Below the pieces are notes generated by a model that worked only from the letters and a program-made list of their open reading frames with translations, did no database searches and was not told the origin of the DNA. The position numbers were made by a program, and so were the translations under genes. Of a stretch of 64,000 nucleotides of DNA, positions 57,630 through 64,000 are shown in pieces (the first letter of the stretch is position 1; the number at the start of each line of letters is the position of its first letter). The DNA is from Pseudomonas nitroreducens (GTDB lineage Bacteria > Pseudomonadota > Gammaproteobacteria > Pseudomonadales > Pseudomonadaceae), in contig NZ_JACHLI010000018.1 in the NCBI RefSeq assembly GCF_014204515.1, forward strand, positions 62,001-126,000, in the 5' to 3' direction.

Positions 57630-58832
57630 ATGACGATCAAAGAAGACCTTCAGCTCCGGAAAGAAGTTACGGTGATGCGCAAAGAGGGCCGCTTACCGAT
57701 GGACATCGATGCCATCAAGTACGTGCTGGACAAGCGGAATGCAAGAGAGGTCTGCTACCAAGTCCGAACTGCTGAGCCACGCTACCTTGGTGAAGTGATC
57801 AGCTTCGCTTTCACGGACATCGACTCGTTCCACTTCTTGATGTCCTCGCTGGATGCGCCGGCCCTGAACAACCTCTATGAGGCTATTGGCTGGCTTGAGT
57901 ACCATCGCCGGGATGGGAGGACTCCAGAGTATTATCTGTCGGTCATGGACTCACTGGCGCGTGGCACGAGCCGCCTGGGTGTGGCTCTGTCCTATGCATC
58001 AGGTCTTTCGAAGCCTTCAACCGTGCAGAGCGAGGCTGAGCCCTTCACCTTTGAGGCGAGTTCATACGACTCAGTAGTCAGGCTGGCAGCACAGACGCTG
58101 GACAACTACTACGACCTTCAAAAAGCTGTGAAGCCGCTGATGGAAGGCCTCAGCAGGACACGCAAAGACGGACAGGCTCGGGTGTACGGCCGGATTCTGG
58201 TTTTGCTCAACATGGTTAAAGACTTCGACCTGCAGCACTTGGCCACTCCCGCGAACCAGGGCAAATACCTGAATGCCCTGAAAGTTGCGCACGAGCTTCT
58301 CCACGAGCACGTGCCGACCTTGAAGAGCCGATTCTTGCTGCTGCAGACCTTCGAGAATGCCCTTAGTAATGGACACGGGATGGGCCCTGAAGCAGAGTCC
58401 TATCTGCGCTGGATGGCCCATGGGATTGGGGAAAGCATTACCCAGGAGTTCCTGGAAAGCACAAACGCAAAGATTCTCGCTGAAATCACTGGGGTAGGCG
58501 GCAAGAAATCTATGGCCTCCAAGAAAGAGCGCCTCGTCGCCACCATCAAGCATCTCCAGATGCTGGCGCCTGAGATCCTCCAGGAATTCAAGATGGCAGT
58601 TGCAAGCAGGGTTCTGAACTCTGAGAACTTCAACGAGGTGGGTGACCTGGCCTTGGGCAAGGAGTTGATCCCGACCTTGATCGAAGGGCTCGATGCCGAG
58701 GTGCTGCTGAGTAACCTGAAGTCCAGGGGGAGGGACACTTTGATCAAGTGTTGCCGGGATGTAACACCCTTCATTCCGTATCTGGATGAGCGTAGACAGA
58801 CCCAATCGATGGTCATGACGCTGGACATCTGA
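57630..58832 (+). CDS. Hypothetical protein, 400 aa, with shared C-terminal tail
   Basis: Alpha-helical, no family recognised. The C-terminus ERRQTQSMVMTLDI matches the tail of the 520-aa protein (14055-15617) and more loosely the 233-aa protein (6616-7317). As the tail is the only common part, it may be a docking, secretion or processing signal. Confidence 0.75.
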   Translation: MTIKEDLQLRKEVTVMRKEGRLPMDIDAIKYVLDKRNAREVCYQVRTAEPRYLGEVISFAFTDIDSFHFLMSSLDAPALNNLYEAIGWLEYHRRDGRTPEYYLSVMDSLARGTSRLGVALSYASGLSKPSTVQSEAEPFTFEASSYDSVVRLAAQTLDNYYDLQKAVKPLMEGLSRTRKDGQARVYGRILVLLNMVKDFDLQHLATPANQGKYLNALKVAHELLHEHVPTLKSRFLLLQTFENALSNGHGMGPEAESYLRWMAHGIGESITQEFLESTNAKILAEITGVGGKKSMASKKERLVATIKHLQMLAPEILQEFKMAVASRVLNSENFNEVGDLALGKELIPTLIEGLDAEVLLSNLKSRGRDTLIKCCRDVTPFIPYLDERRQTQSMVMTLDI

Positions 58833-58966
58833 CCCTCTGGCTCTCGAAGTATTTCGAGCTTTTTCATCCGCTACGGCGCCCCCCTGACTTATTGACTTAA
58901 GGCAGGCCGGGGCATTTTTCATGAGCTACCGTGGGTTACCGTTACTTCATACAGTGAGACCCACTC

Positions 58967-59245
58967 ATGGACAGCACAGAGGTGTATTCGTCAGACAAAG
59001 AGATCGAGGAGTTCATCCAGGCCTGGGAGGAAACCATCCTCTGTTACATCCGACACCATCGCGTTGAGCTGTTCCGCACAGCTCTTAACTGGTACAGAAA
59101 TGGAGGCCCGCTGTCAGGTGTACTTGGCCGTCTTGAGGTTTACTGCAAGCGGATCGGAGGACAGGACGGCTGGGAAGATATTGCCCTGATCTACATCTCT
59201 GAGGTGGCAATCGAAGACTCCCTCAAGGGTGTCCTTGAGGGCTAA
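58967..59245 (+). CDS. Hypothetical protein, 92 aa
   Basis: Acidic helical protein from ATG 58967, without recognised family. It stands alone; no clear promoter or terminator near. Confidence 0.65.
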   Translation: MDSTEVYSSDKEIEEFIQAWEETILCYIRHHRVELFRTALNWYRNGGPLSGVLGRLEVYCKRIGGQDGWEDIALIYISEVAIEDSLKGVLEG

Positions 59246-59539
59246 GAAAGGCACGCACCAACCAGGCTGGCCAGCGTAGGCCCCGTAAGGACAGAGCCTC
59301 TGATTGGTGCATGGCCTGGCCCCAGGTTTCCCCAAGGACAGACTTGGCTCCTGCCTCCCTTGTCAGAGTTCGGCTTGAGCCCATCCGGTTCGATGCTTTG
59401 ACATGCATCTCACACCAGGTGCCCGGATAACGTGACACCTGGTTGCTGCCGCTACATTGATTCCCTGGTACACCGAAAGGCCGAGGTCTCGTCACGGGCG
59501 CAATTTGATCTTAACTGAGTGCAGAGACGTTGGAAACAA
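59246..59539. other. Structured non-coding region
   Basis: About 290 bp without a credible ORF but with long-range inverted repeats: GCACCAA (near 59256) with TTGGTGC (near 59306), and ACCAGGTG with CACCTGGT (59415-59445). Could encode a small RNA; no promoter identified. A near-match to the CAAT-N9-ATTG repeat lies near 59500. Confidence 0.35.
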
Positions 59540-59570
59540 AAACGCCCGGCTTGTGCCGGGCGTTTCGTGT
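59540..59570 (-). terminator. Intrinsic terminator of the 60292 gene
   Basis: AAACGCCCGGC, loop, GCCGGGCGTTT; on the minus strand followed by TTTTTGTTT, an ideal T-run. It lies just past the stop at 59585. Confidence 0.92.
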
Positions 59571-59584
59571 TCTAGAGGCCAGTT

Positions 59585-60292
59585 CTAGCCTTGGGTATCG
59601 TTCACCCAGCCGTTCCAGCGGAAGAACATGATTGCGTTGGCCAGGTAGCTGTGGGTCATATTGCGCTTGAGCAGCACAACGATGTCCTTACGCGGGCCGA
59701 TCAGCGCAACTGCATGGCGATACTGCCAGCGGTCGAAGGCGACGTACACCGGGGTGCATTGGCCATCTTTCTGAGTGGTCTTGTCACCGTTAGCCGCGAT
59801 TCGCATTACCGAGGCTCCCTTGAAGTCCCAGGCCGGCTGTCCTACGTGGTCGTAGGTGTCGTCACCGGGGAAGTACTTGTTGAATCCCAGGATGAACGGC
59901 TTACGCAGAGGCTCCAGGGCTTCGCAGTAGCCACTGAGCGGCCCGAACTTGTCGTCGACCACGAACGCGGGGCTCACGCCGTGCTGCACCAGCACATTCG
60001 CGTCCGGGCCTTCGATCTTGAGTCGATAACCCAGTCCGGAGCCGAGGCTGCGCTCGTAGGTGCCGCGCGGGGTGGACGGATCGATCATGTCGAAGCCGAC
60101 GGTGACGTCCAGCTGCTTACCCATGATGGGGCGGCCATTCTTGTCGGTGCCGCTGATGAGGTAAACCTCGGTACCAACCCAGTTGTCGCGGGAAGGGTTC
60201 AGCTTGAGGCCGTAGATGATGCCGCCCACCAACCAGATGAGGACGAAGATCACCACCAGGCTCGAAAATTTACGCAGTTTCATGGCACCCAT
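59585..60292 (-). CDS. Membrane-anchored periplasmic protein, 235 aa
   Basis: ATG 60292 with AGGGAGGG ideally spaced. N-terminal signal anchor (about 10-30: SSLVVIFVLIWLVGGIIYGL), then a soluble domain with three Cys, presumably periplasmic. No family recognised. A consensus promoter at 60441-60468 should drive it as a single-gene unit. Confidence 0.78.
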   Translation of the reverse strand: MGAMKLRKFSSLVVIFVLIWLVGGIIYGLKLNPSRDNWVGTEVYLISGTDKNGRPIMGKQLDVTVGFDMIDPSTPRGTYERSLGSGLGYRLKIEGPDANVLVQHGVSPAFVVDDKFGPLSGYCEALEPLRKPFILGFNKYFPGDDTYDHVGQPAWDFKGASVMRIAANGDKTTQKDGQCTPVYVAFDRWQYRHAVALIGPRKDIVVLLKRNMTHSYLANAIMFFRWNGWVNDTQG

Positions 60293-60440
60293 AGAACCCT
60301 CCCTTGTAGATATGGCGTGTGATCATATGGATTAAGCGTATAAAGTCAACGCATTTATCCGGCAATGGCGATCACGCACCCGAGCTTTTTGTAGTCGGGC
60401 CACTGGCCCTGGAAGGCCCGTCAGCACTGACTTACCGAAC

Positions 60441-60468
60441 ATTATATGCCAAAGTGACATGATGTCAA
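60441..60468 (-). promoter_or_regulatory. Consensus sigma-70 promoter (minus strand)
   Basis: Reading on the minus strand: TTGACA, 16 nt, TATAAT. Both hexamers are perfect. Expected start near 60433, leaving a 5' leader of about 140 nt with a CGGGCC/GGCCCG hairpin before the gene at 60292. Confidence 0.88.
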
Positions 60469-60580
60469 TAGGTGTGAAAATATTAATAAATTTGCGACTG
60501 GCAAGTTTTGTTCCAGATGATTGTTTTTGATTCTTTTTTCTGGAAAATGGTTGATATAAAAATAATAACGAGGTCGGTTC

Positions 60581-61606
60581 ATGCCCAAGTCGTCTCATTT
60601 GTCGTCATTGATAAAGGCAAACACGCCTGATGAGCGACTGCAGTTCATCCTCGAAACCTTTTCCGAGACCTCCCTGGCACACACCATCGGCAAGGCAGTC
60701 GCAGACACCTACGGGGAGCTGACCTCAATTCGGTTCGGCGTAAACTTCGTGGCGGCTCTGTCGACGCATTACTGTTTTAAAAGAGACGCCGGGGCACTCA
60801 CCCCGTCGGTGGAAGGCCTGAAGATCTGCGCGACGATCCAGTCCCTCAAACACTTCGTCGAGGACTCAAGCCAACCAGAGCGCCCTAGGGCTCTGGTGCG
60901 CGCCTATCTGGAAGCTCTAGGCAAGGATTCTGAGAAGCGTCATGCAGTGTTGGAGCAGATGCTCGATGACGTCGTGACTCACTTCAAGAAGAAGCTGCAC
61001 AGCAGTGCAGAGTCGGACGTGCCGACGCGCGGCCGTAGGGAAGGGGATGTCATTGCGGAGGGCCCTGGCTTTGAGGTGGTCGTGGGCCCGCGCATGCAGA
61101 ACATCGTGGACTACCCGCTGGAAGGTCGCGCGGCCGTCCTGGTTATCCATGACCCTCGTGATGGGCACTTCCTTCTGATCGAGCGCTACTGCCCAATCTC
61201 TGGTCACTTTGTCCTCGAAATGCCAAAAGCTCCGCCGGCATCCGGTTCTAGTAGAGATGCGATGATCGACGTTGTTCTGCGCGAGCAGACCGGCCTGACG
61301 CATCGTAAGCTGGAGAAGATCGGCGAGCTCCAGCCTGACTCGATGATCTCCAGGGGCGAGTATGACGTCTACTACGGCACGTTCGATCTGGAAGAGAACT
61401 TCGAGCAGGAGACTCCCTATGTGCGCTCGCTTAAGCGCCTGACCGAGGAGGGGTTCTCCCAGGCTGCGCTCGAAGGGAGGATCAAGTGCGCGCTCACCCA
61501 CAGCGCTATCTCCATGTGGCGCGCCTTCGAGCCAGTGCGCAAGAAGCGCCTGGCGAATGCCAAGCGCGTGCGCACGAAGCCTGGTGAGGAAGAGACGGAA
61601 GAGTAA
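60581..61606 (+). CDS. Protein with degenerate Nudix domain, 341 aa
   Basis: N-terminal half helical, unrecognised. Residues about 180-280 resemble an ADP-ribose-pyrophosphatase-type Nudix fold (AAVLVIHDPRDGHFLLIERY...GHFVLEMPKA), but the Nudix box (GX5EX7REUXEEXGU) has decayed to DVVLREQTGL; most metal-binding Glu are gone. Probably a ligand-binding rather than catalytic domain, as in some Nudix-based regulators. Very basic, then acidic C-terminus. Confidence 0.6.
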   Translation: MPKSSHLSSLIKANTPDERLQFILETFSETSLAHTIGKAVADTYGELTSIRFGVNFVAALSTHYCFKRDAGALTPSVEGLKICATIQSLKHFVEDSSQPERPRALVRAYLEALGKDSEKRHAVLEQMLDDVVTHFKKKLHSSAESDVPTRGRREGDVIAEGPGFEVVVGPRMQNIVDYPLEGRAAVLVIHDPRDGHFLLIERYCPISGHFVLEMPKAPPASGSSRDAMIDVVLREQTGLTHRKLEKIGELQPDSMISRGEYDVYYGTFDLEENFEQETPYVRSLKRLTEEGFSQAALEGRIKCALTHSAISMWRAFEPVRKKRLANAKRVRTKPGEEETEE

Positions 61607-61609
61607 TCA

Positions 61610-62560
61610 TTGCCGCGCACAATGAACGTGCTAGGGCGCCTGTTGCTGGCGCCCTTGCTTCTTCTGCTCTCGGCACACGTCGTCGCCGAGGACTACCAGT
61701 TCGACTTCAACTGGGTTGACGATCAAGGCCAGCAGGCAGAGATCACCTTCGCCATCGACAAGGAACGGGCCAGGAAGGCCTACCTGGAGGGCAAGGATCA
61801 GACGAACATGAAGACCCTCTATGCACGCATGATTGGGCCAGCCCAGGCCTATGCGCGAAGCATTTCAGGGCCTGACGCGGGCATTACGGTCATCCCGGAT
61901 TACGACCGGCAAAGCTATCGAATTAACCTCAGCTACAGGGGAGGTGGCCGGCAAACCGCCGAGCGTCTGGCAGATCTCTTCCATGATTATCTGGTGGAGC
62001 AGTTCAAAGCCCTTGAGCCCATCACTTACTACCGATTCAACAAGACCTACAACTCACCGGTTATGAACTACCAGTCCGTCATCAAGGACTACCAGGACGT
62101 GATCCAGGCGCTCAATACTGCCTTCCAATCACGAGATGCTCAACGCGGCCTTGTGGAGCGCATCGATGACCGCCTTCTGTTCCTGCAAACCATCAAATAC
62201 GATGCCCTGGACAACGACGACTTCGAGTTCCTTAACCCTATCCGACTGCTGCTGGAGCAGCGTGGCGACTGCGAGAGTAAGCAAATCGTCTTCGCCGGCA
62301 TGCTGAAAGACCTGATGCCGGGGCGACTGGTGTACCTCGTCTCGTTGCGCAACAAAGAGCACATCGTGACAGCCTTCCAGGCGGACGAGGCACCCGAGAA
62401 GTACACCATCTGGCACGAAGGGCACCGGTTTCTAATTCTCGACGCCACAGGGCCGTCTCATTCCAGCCTTTCTAGAAGTAGCGCAAGGCTTGCAGCGCGC
62501 CTGGGATTCACTGCCGACGAGAAAGTCTGGGACGAAGTTGGCACTCCCCCAGGGGACTAG
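61610..62560 (+). CDS. Exported transglutaminase-like protein
   Basis: 316 residues. TTG 61610 has GGAAGAG at ideal distance; ATG 61622 is the alternative. Signal peptide (LLLAPLLLLLSAHVVA). The C-terminal part has a transglutaminase-like triad: Cys in RGDCESKQ, His in KEHIVTAF, Asp in LILDATG. Such periplasmic proteins may act as proteases or in envelope modification. Likely co-transcribed with the degenerate-Nudix gene 3 bp upstream. Confidence 0.7.
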   Translation: MPRTMNVLGRLLLAPLLLLLSAHVVAEDYQFDFNWVDDQGQQAEITFAIDKERARKAYLEGKDQTNMKTLYARMIGPAQAYARSISGPDAGITVIPDYDRQSYRINLSYRGGGRQTAERLADLFHDYLVEQFKALEPITYYRFNKTYNSPVMNYQSVIKDYQDVIQALNTAFQSRDAQRGLVERIDDRLLFLQTIKYDALDNDDFEFLNPIRLLLEQRGDCESKQIVFAGMLKDLMPGRLVYLVSLRNKEHIVTAFQADEAPEKYTIWHEGHRFLILDATGPSHSSLSRSSARLAARLGFTADEKVWDEVGTPPGD

Positions 62561-62617
62561 GCTGTGACACAGGCGCGGCCGGTGGTAGTCTCCGATAAAT
62601 CCAAGCAGGAGCTACCG

Positions 62618-62830
62618 ATGGAACCTACCGACGAAATCAAGGACATGACCGTCAGGGGGAAACCTATGCGCCTGCATTGGTACTACTCCGGCAATTCCTG
62701 GTACGTAAAGCGCATCCCTCTGCGCAAGACCGACAAGGTTTACTCAGTGGTTGGTGCTGGCGCTAGCAGAAAAGAGGCCTTAGACGACATGCTCAGGCTC
62801 CAGGATCTGGAGTGTGTGGCGACAGCCTGA
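62618..62830 (+). CDS. Small hypothetical protein, 70 aa
   Basis: I choose ATG 62618 because AGGAG lies 6 nt upstream; an in-frame GTG at 62564 would add 18 residues but has no good site. Basic N-terminal half with aromatic residues (LHWYYSGNSWYVKRI). Unrecognised. Confidence 0.68.
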   Translation: MEPTDEIKDMTVRGKPMRLHWYYSGNSWYVKRIPLRKTDKVYSVVGAGASRKEALDDMLRLQDLECVATA

Positions 62831-62895
62831 GCTTTCGCTTTTGCCTGGCAACTCGCCCGTGGGATGATGGGATTATACCTTCCCGGAATCCCCAC

Positions 62896-64000
62896 ATGAG
62901 CAACATGCGCTACTCCTCGTACCATCGTGGTGAAGTCAACGCCGATACGGTTATCGCGGAATACGCTGGTTTCCTGATGGGCACCTCTACAGGTGACCAG
63001 TCCAAGGGGTTCCTGTTCAGCGATCCGATGGATCTCAACCAGTTCACCGAGAAGTTTGAGGATGAGCTGCCATTCATGATTGACGAACTTGCCAATGGAG
63101 AAGCCAGCGAGGAGTCCAATACGGATTTCGGCTCACTCGTACTTGCTGGAATGATGTGCTCCGACCTTGGTCAGGAACTCCTGCTTGCGAAGATCACCGA
63201 TCCTAGTAAGAAAGAGCCGATCTTTTGGCGCCTGTGCCAAGTGTTTTCTAGACAGCAATACGCGATCAGGAAAGACAAACAGGCAAAGATACTTCGCACC
63301 CTAGGGTCAGAGATTGAGTTCTCATCCAGGTTCCATCCAATGCCAGCGCTCTTGGACAAGAACCCAGAGATACTGCGAATCTTCAAGGAACTCTTTGGGG
63401 CCAAGAAAGCTTTGGCATCTCTCTCACCCCCACAGCTGCATCGACATTTCGAACTTGTACTCAGCGAACTGGTTTCCGATAGCCAGGCCCTGCCTGGATT
63501 TGACGACCTGAGGAGTGGGCGTGTCGACTCGGCCGAACTCAAGCGCCGACTCGACGACAAGCCGAATTTCAAGACTGGGCAGACGCCTCTGTCGGAGTTC
63601 GGTAAAACCCTACTCGTAAGGCTGTTGGTTGCAGCTCATGGCCAAGGTAGAGCACTCGCTGCTATCGCCCAGTCGAAGCTCCTAGGCGGGATGAATGCTC
63701 TCAACCCCATGCTTCAGGACGCAGACCAGGCGCTCGAAGAGCTCGGTATCCCAAGTCTCCTGGACTACCTCACGGATAGTGAGAAGAAGCGGTGGCGTGC
63801 TTTCGGCCAGGACTATGAGTTCGATGCAAGCCAGGGCTTTGATCAGACAGATCCCACTCGCGAAGATGTTGGCAAACTGATTGCCCGACTTGCCGTGAAA
63901 GGGAACGCGAAGGCATCGGAAGAGCTTAAATCTCTGCCTGAGGACTTGTTGTTCACCCTGGTGCAAGAGGGAGTCATTCCTGCAGACTTTGCGCTCAAGT
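62896..64000 (+). CDS. Hypothetical protein running off the window (at least 368 aa)
   Basis: ATG 62896 (or 62905), open to the last base, so the C-terminus is outside. Soluble, charged and helical, with no recognised domain. It resembles in general character the 335-, 400- and 520-aa unknown proteins; whether it ends with the same tail motif cannot be seen. Confidence 0.75.
   Translation, partial: MSNMRYSSYHRGEVNADTVIAEYAGFLMGTSTGDQSKGFLFSDPMDLNQFTEKFEDELPFMIDELANGEASEESNTDFGSLVLAGMMCSDLGQELLLAKITDPSKKEPIFWRLCQVFSRQQYAIRKDKQAKILRTLGSEIEFSSRFHPMPALLDKNPEILRIFKELFGAKKALASLSPPQLHRHFELVLSELVSDSQALPGFDDLRSGRVDSAELKRRLDDKPNFKTGQTPLSEFGKTLLVRLLVAAHGQGRALAAIAQSKLLGGMNALNPMLQDADQALEELGIPSLLDYLTDSEKKRWRAFGQDYEFDASQGFDQTDPTREDVGKLIARLAVKGNAKASEELKSLPEDLLFTLVQEGVIPADFALK

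Noticed and set aside
1..64000. CRISPR array, insertion sequence or integrase
   Set aside because: No regularly spaced direct repeats and no transposase or recombinase ORF were seen.

Overview
The window is 64 kb of moderately GC-rich DNA. It carries most of a FlhDC/FliA-controlled flagellar locus, mixed with accessory genes typical of a large plasmid or other mobile replicon. The codon style, the FinO/ProQ and PcfJ homologues, a phage/plasmid-type HTH protein and a private tRNA array suggest a megaplasmid (or integrated megaelement) of a gamma- or beta-proteobacterium. Pseudomonas is my best guess, but I cannot prove it. No replication, partition or conjugation gene is visible, so the replicon type is inferred.

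Layout. 1-4945: end of flgI, then flgJ, flgK, flgL (+). 5070-16256: accessory genes, namely a Ham1-like NTPase, a six-gene minus-strand operon with PcfJ-like and CX5R-phosphatase-like proteins, a proQ/sir2 pair, a lipoprotein and unknown proteins. 16264-27128: minus-strand operon fliF-G-H-I-J-K-L-M-N-O-P-Q-R. 27392-31079: fliE, fliD, fliS, a fliT-like gene and a second fliK-like gene (+). 31212-42308: flhDC, motAB, flhB, two small membrane proteins, flhA, flhF, fliA, fliC and a lipoprotein (+). Four FliA-type promoters with one shared geometry (TAAA-like, 16 nt, GCCGATA-like) precede flgK, fliD, motA and fliC. The regulatory chain is therefore probably FlhDC, then the basal body and fliA, then the late genes. 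flhG, flgM and chemotaxis genes are not in the window.

42439-50020: an orphan beta-class DNA methyltransferase, a minus-strand operon of unknown genes (one gene interrupted by an in-frame TAG), a RecD2-like helicase and an SspB ClpXP adaptor. 50106-53471: a tRNA array of 12 convincing tRNAs (Ser x4, Leu x3, Thr x2, Arg, Pro and one CAU tRNA). 53706-64000: an HTH protein, a metallophosphatase, several unknown proteins, a degenerate-Nudix protein, a transglutaminase-like exported protein and a gene running off the end.

The most striking observation is upstream of the tRNA array. A consensus promoter is followed by a Shine-Dalgarno sequence, a 17-codon leader peptide (MRLSILSLLRSTPSSSS), mutually exclusive hairpins and an intrinsic terminator, and then the first tRNA. 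The leader uses only Met, Arg, Leu, Ser, Ile, Thr and Pro, which are the amino acids served by the array if the CAU tRNA is Ile2. Its codons match 10 of the 12 encoded anticodons directly or by wobble. This looks like ribosome-mediated attenuation in which a tRNA operon senses shortage of its own products.

Other new-looking signals are a dispersed 19-bp inverted repeat (CAAT-N9-ATTG) at nine places, mostly intergenic, and a shared C-terminal tail on three otherwise unrelated unknown proteins.
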